From the NCBI GenBank assembly GCA_964035015.1, contig OZ036007.1, positions 10,484,881 through 10,548,880 of the forward strand: a DNA stretch of 64,000 nt. The letters run 5' to 3'. How positions within the stretch are numbered: the stretch's first letter is position 1; each line of letters begins with the position of its first letter. Source of the DNA: Corallium rubrum (Eukaryota > Cnidaria > Anthozoa > Scleralcyonacea > Coralliidae). Below, one piece after another: positions 20,506 through 35,066 of this stretch. The position numbers were made by a program, and so were the translations under genes. The notes under the pieces are model-generated. The model made no database searches. It saw nothing but the letters and a program-made list of their open reading frames with translations, and was not told the origin of the DNA.

Positions 20506-23500
20506 GTGACCAAAATCGGCCAAAAAGTAAAGGCGTTAGCCTTTACTTCTTTTTTCCGGATTTTTTTTTCAAAATCCCAAAAAATATTTTTAGCCAAAAC
20601 ACAGCATTTGCCTTTTCACAGAACGTCTAAAAAACAACTTTATTTAACCATTTTTGACCCTAACTGTGAAGCTTCAAGAGTGAGCAAAATCGGTCAAAAA
20701 GTAAAGGCTAACCCCTTTACTTTTTTTTCCGGATTTTTTTAAAAATCCAAAGAAATATTTTTAGCCAAAATACAGCCTTCTCCTTTTCAGAGAACGTCTA
20801 AAACGACTTTATTTAAGCGTTTTTTACCCTAACTGAAAAGTTTCAAAAGTGACCAAAATCGGTCAAAAAGTAAAGGCTAACCCCTGTTCTTTTTTTTTTA
20901 GGTTTTTTTTTAAAAACTCCAAAAAAATATTTTTAGCCAAAATACAGCCTTCTACTTTTCTCAGAACGTCTAAAACGACTTTATTTAACCGTTTTTGACC
21001 TACTGAAAAGTTTAAAATGTGGCCAAAATCGATCAAAATGTAAAGGCTAACCCCTTTACTTTTTTTTTCCGGATTTTTTTCAAAAAATCCATAAAAATAT
21101 TTTTAGCGAAAATACAGCCTTCTCCTTTTCACAGAAGGTCTAAAACGACTTTATTTAACCGTTTTTGACCCTAACTGAAAAGTTTCAAAAGTGACCAAAA
21201 TCGGTCAAAAAGTAAAGGCTATCCCCTTCACTTTTGTTTCCGGATTTGTTTCAAAAAATCAAAAAAACTATTTTGAGCGAAAATACGGCCTTCTCCTTTT
21301 CACAGATGGTCTAAAACAACTTTATTTAACCGTTTTTGACCCTAACTGAAAAGTTTCAAAAGTGAGCAAAATCGGTCAAAAAGTAAAGGCTAACCCCTTT
21401 ACTTTTTTTCCGGATTTTTTTTTAAAAATCCAAAGAAATATTTTTCGCCAAAATACAGCCTTCTCCTTTTCAGAGAACGTCTAAAACGACTTTATTTAAG
21501 CGTTTTTTACCCTAACTGAAAAGTTTCAAAAGTGACGAAAATCGGTCAAAAAGTAAAGGCTAACCCCTGTCCTTTTTTTTTTAGGTTTTTTCTTAAAAAC
21601 TCCAAAAAAATATTTTTAGCCAAAATACAGCCTTCTACTTTTCTCAGAACGTCTAAAACGACTTTATTTAACCGTTTTTGACCTACTGAAAAGTTTAAAA
21701 TGTGGCCAAAATCGATCAAAATGTAAAGGCTAACCCCTTTACTTTTTTTTTCCGGATTTTTTTCAAAAAATCCAAAAAAATATTTTTAGCGAAAATACAG
21801 CCTTCTCCTTTTCACAGAACGTCTAAAACGACTTTATTTAACCGTTTTTGACCCTAACTGAAAAGTTTCAAAAGTGACCAAAATCGGTCAAAAAGTAAAG
21901 GCTAACCCCTTTACTTTTTTTTTCCGGATTTTTTTTCAAAAAATCAAAAAAAATATTTTTAGCCAAAATACAGCCTTCTCCTTTTCACAGAAGGTCTAAA
22001 ACGACTTTATTTAACCGTTTTTGACCCTAACTGAAAAGTTCCAAAAGTGACCAAAATCGGTCATAAAGTAAAGGCTAACACCCCTTTACTTTTTTTTCCC
22101 CGATTTTTTTCAAAAAATCCAAAAAAATATTTTGAGCGAAAATACAGCCTTCTCCTTTTCACAGAATGTCTAAAACGACTTTATTTAACCGTTTTTGACC
22201 CTAACTGAAAAGTTCCAAAAGTGACCAAAATCGGTCATAAAGTAAAGGGGTTACCCTTTACTTTTTTTTCCCCGATTTTTTTCAAAAAATCCCAAAAAAT
22301 ATTTTTAGCGAAAATACAGCCTTCTCCTTTTCACAGAAGGTCTAAAACGACTTTATTTAACCGTTTTTGACCCTAACTGAAAAGTTCCAAAAGTGACCAA
22401 AATCGGTCATAAAGTAAAGGCTAACCCCTTTACTTTTTTTTCCCCGATTTTTTTCAAAAAATCCCAAAAAATATTTTTAGCGAAAATACAGCCTTCTCCT
22501 TTTCACAGAAGGTCTAAAACGACTTTATTTAACCGTTTTTGACCCTAACTGAAAAGTTCCAAAAGTGACCAAAATCGGTCATAAAGTAAAGGCTAACCCC
22601 TTTACTTTTTTTTCCGGATTTTTTTCAAAAAATCCAAAAAAATATTTTTAGCGAAAATACAGCCTTCTCCTTTTCACAGCAGGTCTAAAACGACTTTATT
22701 TAACCGTTTTTGACCCTAACTGAAAAGTTCCAAAAGTGACCAAAATCGGTCATAAAGTAAAGGCTAACCCCTTCACTTTTTTTTCCGGATTTGTTTCAAA
22801 AAATCCAAAAAACTATTTTGAGCGAAAATACAGCCTTCTCCTTTTCACAGATGGTCTAAAACAACTTTATTTAACCGTTTTTGACCCTAACTGAAAAGTT
22901 TCAAAAGTGACCAAAATCGGCCAAAAAGTAAAGGCGTTAGCCTTTACTTCTTTTTTCCGGATTTTTTTTTCAAAATCCCAAAAAATATTTTTAGCCAAAA
23001 CACAGCATTTGCCTTTTCACAGAACGTCTAAAAAACAACTTTATTTAACCATTTTTGACCCTAACTGTGAAGCTTCAAGAGTGAGCAAAATCGGTCAAAA
23101 AGTAAAGGCTAACCCCTTTACTTTTTTTCCGGATTTTTTTTTAAAAATCCAAAGAAATATTTTTAGCCAAAATACAGCCTTCTCCTTTTCAGAGAACGTC
23201 TAAAACGACTTTATTTAAGCGTTTTTTACCCTAACTGAAAAGTTTCAAAAGTGACCAAAATCGGTCAAAAAGTAAAGGCTAACCCCTGTTCTTTTTTTTT
23301 TAGGTTTTTTTTTAAAAACTCCAAAAAAATATTTTTAGCCAAAATACAGCCTTCTACTTTTCTCAGAACGTCTAAAACGACTTTATTTAACCGTTTTTGA
23401 CCTACTGAAAAGTTTAAAATGTGGCCAAAATCGATCAAAATGTAAAGGCTAACCCCTTTACTTTTTTTTTCCGGATTTTTTTCAAAAAATCCATAAAAAT

Positions 23501-25306
23501 ATTTTTAGCGAAAATACAGCCTTCTCCTTTTCACAGAAGGTCTAAAACGACTTTATTTAACCGTTTTTGACCCTAACTGAAAAGTTTCAAAAGTGACCAA
23601 AATCGGTCAAAAAGTAAAGGCTATCCCCTTCACTTTTGTTTCCGGATTTGTTTCAAAAAATCAAAAAAACTATTTTGAGCGAAAATACAGCCTTCTCCTT
23701 TTCACAGATGGTCTAAAACAACTTTATTTAACCGTTTTTGACCCTAACTGAAAAGTTTCAAAAGTGACCAAAATCGGTCATAAAGTAAAGGCTAACACCC
23801 CTTTACTTTTTTTTCCCCGATTTTTTTCAAAAAATCCAAAAAAAATATTTTTAGCGAAAATACAGCCTTCTCCTTTTCACAGAAGGTCAAAAACGACTTT
23901 ATTTAACCGTTTTTGACCCTAACTGAGATGCTTCAAGAGTGACCAAAATCGGTCAAAAAGTAAAGGCTAACCCCTTTACTTTTTTTTCCGGATTTTTTCA
24001 AAAAATCCAAAAAAATATTTTTAGCCAAAATACAGCCTTCTCCTTTTCACAGAAGGTCTAAAACGACTTTATTTAACCGTTTTTGACCCTAACTGAAAGG
24101 TTCCAAAAGTGACCAAAATCGGTCATAAAGTAAAGGCGTTAGCCTTTACTTCTTTTTTCCGGATTTTTTTTTAAAAATCCCAAAAAATATTTTTAGCCAA
24201 AACACAGCATTTGCCTTTTCACAGAACGTCTAAAACAACTTTATTTAACCATTTTTGACCCTAACTTTGAAGCTTCAAGAGTGAGCAAAATCGGTCAAAA
24301 AGTAAAGGCTAACCCCTTTACTTTTTTTCCGGATTTTTTTTTTAAAATCCAAAAAACTATTTTGAGCGAAAATACAGCCTTCTCCTTTTCACAGATGGTC
24401 TAAAACAACTTTATTTAACCGTTTTTGACCCTAACTGAAAAGTTTCAAAAGTGACCAAATCGGCCAAAAAGTAAAGGCGTTAGCCTTTACTTCTTTTTTC
24501 CGGATTTTTTTAAAAATCCCAAAAAATATTTTTAGCCAAAACACAGCATTTGCCTTTTCACAGAACGTCTAAAACAACTTTATTTAACCATTTTTGACCC
24601 TAACTTTGAAGCTTCAAGAGTGAGCAAAATCGGTCAAAAAGTAAAGGCTAACCCCTTTACTTTTTTTTTGCGGATTTTTTTCAAAAAATCAAAAGAAATA
24701 TTTTTAGCCAAAATACAGCCTTCTCCTTTTCACAGAAGGTCTAAAACGACTTTATTTAACCGTTTTTGACCCTAACTGAAAAGTTCCAAAAGTGACCAAA
24801 ATCGGTCATAAAGTAAAGGCTAACCCCTTTACTTTTTTTTTCCGGATTTTTTTCAAAAAATCCAAAAAAATATTTGTAACCAAAATACAGCCTTCTCCTT
24901 TTCACAGAATGTCTAAAACGACTTTATTTAACCGTTTTTGACCCTAACTGAAAAGTTCCAAAAGTGACCAAAATCGGTCATAAAGTAAAGGCTAACCCCT
25001 TTACTTTTTTTTTCCGGATTTTTTTCAAAAAATCCAAAAAAATATTTTGAGCGAAAATACAGCCTTCTCCTTTTCACAGATGGTCTAAAACGACTTTATT
25101 TAACCGTTTTTGACCCTAACTGAAAAGTTTCAATAGTGACCAAAATCGGTCAAAAAGTAAAGGCTAACCCCTTCACTTTTTTTTCCGGATTTGTTTCAAA
25201 AAATCCAAAAAACTATTTTGAGCGAAAATACAGCCTTCTCCTTTTCACAGATGGTCTAAAACAACTTTATTTAACCGTTTTTGACCCTAACTGAAAAGTT
25301 TCAAAA
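20506..25306 (+). repeat. Higher-order repeat, 14-mer of about 2.4 kb (two periods)
   Basis: Rare monomer variants recur at a fixed distance. The GGCTATCCCCTTCAC variant has its ATCCCC at 21221, 23623 and 26022 (steps 2402 and 2399). The variant with CACAGCATTTGCC recurs with a step of about 2400 (about 20598, 22998, 25398). This equals 14 monomers. The following step (26022 to 27906, 1884 bp) equals 11 monomers, so the period changes along the array. Confidence 0.7.
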
Positions 25307-28300
25307 GTGACCAAAATCGGCCAAAAAGTAAAGGCGTTAGCCTTTACTTCTTTTTTCCGGATTTTTTTTTCAAAATCCCAAAAAATATTTTTAGCCAAAA
25401 CACAGCATTTGCCTTTTCACAGAACGTCTAAAAAACAACTTTATTTAACCATTTTTGACCCTAACTGTGAAGCTTCAAGAGTGAGCAAAATCGGTCAAAA
25501 AGTAAAGGCTAACCCCTTTACTTTTTTTCCGGATTTTTTTTTAAAAATCCAAAGAAATATTTTTAGCCAAAATACAGCCTTCTCCTTTTCAGAGAACGTC
25601 TAAAACGACTTTATTTAAGCGTTTTTTACCCTAACTGAAAAGTTTCAAAAGTGACCAAAATCGGTCAAAAAGTAAAGGCTAACCCCTGTTCTTTTTTTTT
25701 TAGGTTTTTTTTTAAAAACTCCAAAAAAATATTTTTAGCCAAAATACAGCCTTCTACTTTTCTCAGAACGTCTAAAACGACTTTATTTAACCGTTTTTGA
25801 CCTACTGAAAAGTTTAAAATGTGGCCAAAATCGATCAAAATGTAAAGGCTAACCCCTTTACTTTTTTTTTCCGGATTTTTTCAAAAAATCCATAAAAATA
25901 TTTTTAGCGAAAATACAGCCTTCTCCTTTTCACAGAACGTCTAAAACGACTTTATTTAACCGTTTTTGACCCTAACTGAAAAGTTTCAAAAGTGACCAAA
26001 ATCGGTCAAAAAGTAAAGGCTATCCCCTTCACTTTTGTTTCCGGATTTGTTTCAAAAAATCAAAAAAACTATTTTGAGCGAAAATACAGCCTTCTCCTTT
26101 TCACAGATGGTCTAAAACAACTTTATTTAACCGTTTTTGACCCTAACTGAAAAGTTTCAAAAGTGACCAAAATCGGCCAAAAAGTAAAGGCGTTAACCTT
26201 TACTTCTTTTTTCCGGATTTTTTTTTCAAAATCCCAAAAAATATTTTTAGCCAAAACACAGCATTTGCCTTTTCACAGAACGTCTAAAAAACAACTTTAT
26301 TTAACCATTTTTGACCCTAACTGTGAAGCTTCAAGAGTGAGCAAAATCGGTCAAAAAGTAAAGGCTAACCCCTTTACTTTTTTTCCGGATTTTTTTCAAA
26401 AAATCCAAAAAAATATTTTTAGCGAAAATACAGCCTTCTCCTTTTCACAGATGGTCTAAAACGACTTTATTTAACCGTTTTTGACCCTAACTGAAAAGTT
26501 TCAAAAGTGACCAAAATCGGTCAAAAAGTAAAGGCTAACCCCTTTACTTTTTTTTTCCGGATTTTTTTTCAAAAAATCAAAAAAAATATTTTTAACCAAA
26601 ATACAGCCTTCTCCTTTTCACAGAAGGTCTAAAACGACTTTATTTAACCGTTTTTGACCCTAACTGAAAAGTTCCAAAAGTGACCAAAATCGGTCATAAA
26701 GTAAAGGCTAACCCCTTTACTTTTTTTTCCCCGATTTTTTTCAAAAAATCCCAAAAAATATTTTTAGCGAAAATACAGCCTTCTCCTTTTCACAGAAGGT
26801 CTAAAACGACTTTATTTAACCGTTTTTGACCCTAACTGAAAAGTTCCAAAAGTGACCAAAATCGGTCAAAAAGTAAAGGCTAACCCCTTTACTTTTTTTC
26901 CGGATTTTTTTCAAAAAATCCAAAAAAATATTTTGAGCGAAAATACAGCCTTCTCCTTTTCACAGATGGTCTAAAACAACTTTATTTAACCGTTTTTGAC
27001 CCTAACTGAAAAGTTTCAATAGTGACCAAAATCGGTCAAAAAGTAAAGGCTAACCCCTTCACTTTTTTTTCCTGATTTGTTTCAAAAAATCCAAAAAACT
27101 ATTTTGAGCGAAAATACAGCCTTCTCCTTTTCACAGATGGTCTAAAACAACTTTATTTAACCGTTTTTGACCCTAACTGAAAAGTTTCAAAAGTGACCAA
27201 AATCGGCCAAAAAGTAAAGGCGTTAGCCTTTACTTCTTTTTTCCGGATTTTTTTTTCAAAATCCCAAAAAATATTTTTAGCCAAAACACAGCATTTGCCT
27301 TTTCACAGAACGTCTAAAAAACAACTTTATTTAACCATTTTTGACCCTAACTGTGAAGCTTCAAGAGTGAGCAAAATCGGTCAAAAAGTAAAGGCTAACC
27401 CCTTTACTTTTTTTCCGGATTTTTTTTAAAAATCCAAAGAAATATTTTTAGCCAAAATACAGCCTTCTCCTTTTCAGAGAACGTCTAAAACGACTTTATT
27501 TAAGCGTTTTTTACCCTAACTGAAAAGTTTCAAAAGTGACCAAAATCGGTCAAAAAGTAAAGGCTAACCCCTGTTCTTTTTTTTTTAGGTTTTTTTTAAA
27601 AACTCCAAAAAAATATTTTTAGCCAAAATACAGCCTTCTACTTTTCTCAGAACGTCTAAAACGACCTTATTTAACCGTTTTTGACCTACTGAAAAGTTTA
27701 AAATGTGGCCAAAATCGATCAAAATGTAAACGCTAACCCCTTTACTTTTTTTTTCCGGATTTTTTTCAAAAAATCCATAAAAATATTTTTAGCGAAAATA
27801 CAGCCTTCTCCTTTTCACAGAAGGTCTAAAACGACTTTATTTAACCGTTTTTGACCCTAACTGAAAAGTTTCAAAACTGACCAAAATCGGTCAAAAAGTA
27901 AAGGCTATCCCCTTCACTTTTGTTTCCGGATTTGTTTCAAAAAATCAAAAAAACTATTTTGAGCGAAAATACAGCCTTCTCCTTTTCACAGATGGTCTAA
28001 AACAACTTTATTTAACCGTTTTTGACCCTAACTGAAAAGTTTCAAAAGTGACCAAAATCGGCCAAAAAGTAAAGGCGTTAACCTTTACTTCTTTTTTCCG
28101 GATTTTTTTTTCAAAATCCCAAAAAATATTTTTAGCCAAAACACAGCATTTGCCTTTTCACAGAACGTCTAAAAAACAACTTTATTTAACCATTTTTGAC
28201 CCTAACTGTGAAGCTTCAAGAGTGAGCAAAATCGGTCAAAAAGTAAAGGCTAACCCCTTTACTTTTTTTCCGGATTTTTTTCAAAAAATCCAAAAAAATA

Positions 28301-31300
28301 TTTTTAGCGAAAATACAGCCTTCTCCTTTTCACAGATGGTCTAAAACAACTTTATTTAACCGTTTTTGACCCTAACTGAAAAGTTTCAATAGTGACCAAA
28401 ATCGGTCAAAAAGTAAAGGCTAACCCCTTCACTTTTTTTTCCGGATTTGTTTCAAAAAATCCAAAAAACTATTTTGAGCGAAAATACAGCCTTCTCCTTT
28501 TCACAGATGGTCTAAAACAACTTTATTTAACCGTTTTTGACCCTAACTGAAAAGTTTCAAAAGTGACCAAAATCGGTCAAAAAGTAAAGGCGTTAGCCTT
28601 TACTTTTTTTTTCCGGATTTTTTTCAAAAAATCCAAAAAAATATTTTTAGCGAAAATACAGCCTTCTCCTTTTCACAGAAGGTCTAAAACGACTTTATTT
28701 AACCGTTTTTGACCCTAACTGAAAAGTTCCAAAAGTGACCAAAATCGGTCATAAAGTAAAGGCTAACCCCTTTACTTTTTTTTTCCGGATTTTTTTTCAA
28801 AAAATCCAAAAAAATATTTTTAACCAAAATACAGCCTTCTCCTTTTCACAGAAGGTCTAAAACGACTTTATTTAACCGTTTTTGACCCTAACTGAAAAGT
28901 TCCAAAAGTGACCAAAATCGGTCATAAAGTAAAGGCTAACCCCTTTACTTTTTTTTCCCCGATTTTTTTCAAAAAATCCCAAAAAATATTTTTAGCGAAA
29001 ATACAGCCTTCTCCTTTTCACAGAAGGTCTAAAACGACTTTATTTAACCGTTTTTGACCCTAACTGAAAAGTTCCAAAAGTGACCAAAATCGGTCATAAA
29101 GTAAAGGCTAACCCCTTTACTTTTTTTTTCCGGATTTTTTTCAAAAAATCCAAAAAAATATTTGTAACCAAAATACAGCCTTCTCCTTTTCACAGAATGT
29201 CTAAAACGACTTTATTTAACCGTTTTTGACCCTAACTGAAAAGTTCCAAAAGTGACCAAAATCGGTCATAAAGTAAAGGCTAACCCCTTTACTTTTTTTT
29301 TCCGATTTTTTCAAAAAATCCCAAAAAATATTTTTAGCGAAAATACAGCCTTCTCCTTTTCACAGAAGGTCTAAAACGACTTTATTTAACCGTTTTTGAC
29401 CCTAACTGAAAAGTTTCAAAAGTGACCAAAATCGGTCAAAAAGTAAAGGCGTTAGCCTTTACTTTTTTTTTCCGGATTTTTTTCAAAAAATCCAAAAAAA
29501 TATTTTTAGCCAAAATACAGCCTTCTCCTTTTCTCAGAATGTCTAAAACGACTTTATTTAACCGTTTTTGACCCTAACTGAAAAGTTTCAAAAGTGACCA
29601 AAATCGGTCATAAAGTAAAGGCTAACCCCTTCACTTATTTTCCGGATTTTTTTCAAAAAATCCAAAAAAATATTTGTAACCAAAATACAGCCTTCTCCTT
29701 TTCACAGAATGTCTAAAACGACTTTATTTAACCGTTTTTGACCCTAACTGAAAAGTTCCAAAAGTGACCAAAATCGGTCATAAAGTAAAGGCTAACCCCT
29801 TCACTTTTTTTTCCGGATTTTTTTCAAAAAATCCAAAAAAATATTTTTAGCGAAAATACAGCCTTCTCCTTTTCACAGAAGGTCTAAAACGACTTTATTT
29901 AACCGTTTTTGACCCTAACTGAAAAGTTTCAAAAGTGACCAAAATCGGTCAAAAAGTAAAGGCTAACCCCTTTACTTTTTTTTTCCGGATTTTTTTCAAA
30001 AAATCCAAAAAAGTATTTGTAGCCAAAATACAGCCTTCTCCTTTTCACAGATGGTCTAAAACAACTTTATTTAACCGTTTTTGACCCTAACTGAAAAGTT
30101 CCAAAAGTGACCAAAATCGGTCATAAAGTAAAGGCTAACCCCTTTACTTTTTTTTCCCCGATTTTTTTCAAAAAATCCCAAAAAATATTTTTAGCGAAAA
30201 TACAGCCTTCTCCTTTTCACAGAAGGTCTAAAACGACTTTATTTAACCGTTTTTGACCCTAACTGAAAAGTTTCAAAAGTGACCAAAATCGGTCAAAAAG
30301 TAAAGGCGTTAGCCTTTACTTTTTTTTTCCGGATTTTTTTCAAAAAATCCAAAAAAATATTTTTAGCGAAAATACAGCCTTCTCCTTTTCACAGAAGGTC
30401 TAAAACGACTTTATTTAACCGTTTTTGACCCTAACTGAAAAGTTCCAAAAGTGACCAAAATCGGTCATAAAGTAAAGGCTAACCCCTTTACTTTTTTTTT
30501 CCGGATTTTTTTTCAAAAAATCCAAAAAAATATTTTTAACCAAAATACAGCCTTCTCCTTTTCACAGAAGGTCTAAAACGACTTTATTTAACCGTTTTTG
30601 ACCCTAACTGAAAAGTTCCAAAAGTGACCAAAATCGGTCATAAAGTAAAGGCTAACCCCTTTACTTTTTTTTCCCCGATTTTTTTCAAAAAATCCCAAAA
30701 AATATTTTTAGCGAAAATACAGCCTTCTCCTTTTCACAGAAGGTCTAAAACGACTTTATTTAACCGTTTTTGACCCTAACTGAAAAGTTCCAAAAGTGAC
30801 CAAAATCGGTCATAAAGTAAAGGCTAACCCCTTTACTTTTTTTTTCCGGATTTTTTTCAAAAAATCCAAAAAAATATTTGTAACCAAAATACAGCCTTCT
30901 CCTTTTCACAGAATGTCTAAAACGACTTTATTTAACCGTTTTTGACCCTAACTGAAAAGTTCCAAAAGTGACCAAAATCGGTCATAAAGTAAAGGCTAAC
31001 CCCTTTACTTTTTTTTCCCCGATTTTTTTCAAAAAATCCCAAAAAATATTTTTAGCGAAAATACAGCCTTCTCCTTTTCACAGAAGGTCTAAAACGACTT
31101 TATTTAACCGTTTTTGACCCTAACTGAAAAGTTTCAAAAGTGACCAAAATCGGTCAAAAAGTAAAGGCGTTAGCCTTTACTTTTTTTTTCCGGATTTTTT
31201 TCAAAAAATCCAAAAAAATATTTTTAGCGAAAATACAGCCTTCTCCTTTTCACAGAAGGTCTAAAACGACTTTATTTAACCGTTTTTGACCCTAACTGAA

Positions 31301-34300
31301 AAGTTCCAAAAGTGACCAAAATCGGTCATAAAGTAAAGGCTAACCCCTTTACTTTTTTTTTCCGGATTTTTTTCAAAAAATCCAAAAAATATTTTTAACC
31401 AAAATACAGCCTTCTCCTTTTCACAGAATGTCTAAAACGACTTTATTTAACCGTTTTTGACCCTAACTGAAAAGTTCCAAAAGTGACCAAAATCGGTCAT
31501 AAAGTAAAGGCTAACCCCTTCACTTTTTTTTCCGGATTTTTTTCAAAAAATCCAAAAAAATATTTTTAGCGAAAATACAGCCTTCTCCTTTTCACAGAAG
31601 GTCTAAAACGACTTTATTTAACCGTTTTTGACCCTAACTGAAAAGTTTCAAAAGTGACCAAAATCGGTCAAAAAGTAAAGGCTAACCCCTTTACTTTTTT
31701 TTTCCGGATTTTTTTCAAAAAATCCAAAAAAGTATTTGTAGCCAAAATACAGCCTTCTCCTTTTCACAGATGGTCTAAAACAACTTTATTTAACCGTTTT
31801 TGACCCTAACTGAAAAGTTTCAATAGTGACCAAAATCGGTCAAAAAGTAAAGGCTAACCCCTTTACTTTTTTTTTCCGGATTTTTTTCAAAAAATCCAAA
31901 AAAATATTTGTAGCCAAAATACAGCCTTCTCCTTTTCACAGAAGGTCTAAAACGACTTTATTTAACCGTTTTTGACCCTAACTGAAAAGTTCCAAAAGTG
32001 ACCAAAATCGGTCATAAAGTAAAGGCTAACCCCTTTACTTTTTTTTTCCGGATTTTTTTCAAAAAATCAAAAAAAATATTTTGAGCGAAAATACAGCCTT
32101 CTTCTTTTCACAGATGGTCTAAAACAACTTTATTAAACCGTTTTTGACCCTAACTGAAAAGTTTCAATAGTGACCAAAATCGATCAAAATGTAAAGGCTA
32201 ACCCCTTTACTTTTTTTTTCCGGATTTTTTTCAAAAAATCCATAAAAATATTTTGAGCGAAAATACAGCCTTCTCCTTTTCACAGATGGTCTAAAACAAC
32301 TTTATTTAACCGTTTTTGACCCTAACTGAAAAGTTTCAATAGTGACCAAAATCGGTCAAAAAGTAAAGGCTAACCCCTTCACTTTTTTTTCCGGATTTGT
32401 TTCAAAAAATCCAAAAAACTATTTTGAGCGAAAATACAGCCTTCTCCTTTTCACAGATGGTCTAAAACAACTTTATTTAACCGTTTTTGACCCTAACTGA
32501 AAAGTTTCAAAAGTGACCAAAATCGGTCAAAAAGTAAAGGCGTTAGCCTTTACTTTTTTTTTCCGGATTTTTTTCAAAAAATCCAAAAAAATATTTTTAG
32601 CGAAAATACAGCCTTCTCCTTTTCACAGAAGGTCTAAAACGACTTTATTTAACCGTTTTTGACCCTAACTGAAAAGTTCCAAAAGTGACCAAAATCGGTC
32701 ATAAAGTAAAGGCTAACCCCTTTACTTTTTTTTTCCGGATTTTTTTCAAAAAATCCAAAAAAATATTTGTAACCAAAATACAGCCTTCTCCTTTTCACAG
32801 AATGTCTAAAACGACTTTATTTAACCGTTTTTGACCCTAACTGAAAAGTTCCAAAAGTGACCAAAATCGGTCATAAAGTAAAGGCTAACCCCTTCACTTT
32901 TTTTTCCGGATTTTTTTCAAAAAATCCAAAAAAATATTTTTAGCGAAAATACAGCCTTCTCCTTTTCACAGAAGGTCTAAAACGACTTTATTTAACCGTT
33001 TTTGACCCTAACTGAAAAGTTTCAAAAGTGACCAAAATCGGTCAAAAAGTAAAGGCTAACCCCTTTACTTTTTTTTTCCGGATTTTTTTCAAAAAATCCA
33101 AAAAAATATTTTTAACCAAAATACAGCCTTCTCCTTTTCACAGAAGGTCTAAAACGACTTTATTTAACCGTTTTTGACCCTAACTGAAAAGTTTCAAAAG
33201 TGACCAAAATCGGTCAAAAAGTAAAGGCGTTAGCCTTTACTTTTTTTTTCCGGATTTTTTTCAAAAAATCCAAAAAAATATTTTTAGCGAAAATACAGCC
33301 TTCTCCTTTTCACAGAAGGTCTAAAACGACTTTATTTAACCGTTTTTGACCCTAACTGAAAAGTTCCAAAAGTGACCAAAATCGGTCATAAATTAAAGGC
33401 TAACCCCTTTACTTTTTTTTTCCGGATTTTTTTCAAAAAATCCAAAAAAATATTTGTAATCAAAATACAGCCTTCTCCTTTTCACAGAATGTCTAAAACG
33501 ACTTTATTTAACCGTTTTTGACCCTAACTGAAAAGTTCCAAAAGTGACCAAAATCGGTCATAAAGTAAAGGCTAACCCCTTCACTTTTTTTTCCGGATTT
33601 TTTTCAAAAAATCCAAAAAAATATTTTTAGCGAAAATACAGCCTTCTCCTTTTCACAGAAGGTCTAAAACGACTTTATTTAACCGTTTTTGACCCTAACT
33701 GAAAAGTTTCAAAAGTGACCAAAATCGGTCAAAAAGTAAAGGCGTTAGCCTTTACTTTTTTTTTCCGGATTTTTTTCAAAAAATCCAAAAAAATATTTTT
33801 AGCGAAAATACAGCCTTCTCCTTTTCACAGAAGGTCTAAAACGACTTTATTTAACCGTTTTTGACCCTAACTGAAAAGTTCCAAAAGTGACCAAAATCGG
33901 TCATAAAGTAAAGGCTAACCCCTTTACTTTTTTTTTCCGGATTTTTTTCAAAAAATCCAAAAAAATATTTGTAGCCAAAATACAGCCTTCTCCTTTTCAC
34001 AGAAGGTCTAAAACGACTTTATTTAACCGTTTTTGACCCTAACTGAAAAGTTCCAAAAGTGACCAAAATCGGTCATAAAGTAAAGGCTAACCCCTTTACT
34101 TTTTTTTTCCGGATTTTTTTCAAAAAATCAAAAAAAATATTTTGAGCGAAAATACAGCCTTCTCCTTTTCACAGATGGTCTAAAACAACTTTATTAAACC
34201 GTTTTTGACCCTAACTGAAAAGTTTCAATAGTGACCAAAATCGATCAAAATGTAAAGGCTAACCCCTTTACTTTTTTTTTCCGGATTTTTTTCAAAAAAT

Positions 34301-34537
34301 CCAAAAAAATATTTTGAGCGAAAATACAGCCTTCTCCTTTTCACAGATGGTCTAAAACAACTTTATTTAACCGTTTTTGACCCTAACTGAAAAGTTTCAA
34401 TAGTGACCAAAATCGGTCAAAAAGTAAAGGCTAACCCCTTCACTTTTTTTTCCGGATTTTTTTCAAAAAATCCAAAAAAATATTTTTAGCCAAAATACAG
34501 CCTTCTCCTTTTCTCAGAACGTCTAAAACGACTTTAT

Positions 34538-35066
34538 TTAAAGTGCCACTAACCCCAAAAAATTTTTTTCGCAAATCTAAAAGCCCTTATTGAGTGGATT
34601 AGTCCAGTGAATAAATTATTGGTATTGGACATTTCTTTGGTCTTCTGTAGACCACCAAAGTTGCAAAAATTGGCATATGCATGTCCCATGGCGGAGAAGG
34701 AAAGGGAATGGGTATATTCCTGGTGTGACGTCAGACAAGCCAAACAAGGAGCTCATTTGAGCTCTGTCTACTGAATGCATAGAATTTTTACATTGAGTTA
34801 GTTGGGAAAATGACTTTTCAACTCAAAAAATTCTATGTATTCACCAGACAGAGCTCAAAGAGTTCCTTGTTTGACTTGTGTGACGTAACACCAGGAATAT
34901 ACCCATTCCCTTTCCTACTCCGCCATGGGACATGCAGATGCAACTTTGGACGTCTACAGAAGATCAACGAAACGTCCAATACCAATAATTTATTAACTGG
35001 CCTAATCCACTCAATAAGGGCTCTTAGATTTGCAAGAAAACGTTTTTGGGGTTAGTGGCACTTTAA
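34538..35066. mobile_element. TTAA-bounded foldback inserted in the satellite, copy 1
   Basis: Splits a monomer exactly at its TTTATTTAACCG site: TTAA (34538-34541), then AGTGCCACTAACCCC, and at the far end GGGGTTAGTGGCACT then TTAA (35063-35066). The element is 521 bp with arms over almost the whole length. TGACGTCA lies at 34726-34733. The open frames on both strands are two readings of the arms. Confidence 0.85.

Noticed and set aside
16996..28344. Repeated open frames of 64-98 codons (MPFHRTSKKQLYL..., MTKIGQKVK...) in the satellite
   Set aside because: They follow the 171-172 bp periodicity, cross monomer borders, lack start and splice context, and depend on frame drift. They are satellite sequence read by chance.
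34549..35055. Open frames on both strands with similar peptides (MACLTSHQEYTHSLS..., and a + strand counterpart)
   Set aside because: They are the two mirrored arms of one TTAA foldback; the peptide similarity comes from the inverted repeat.
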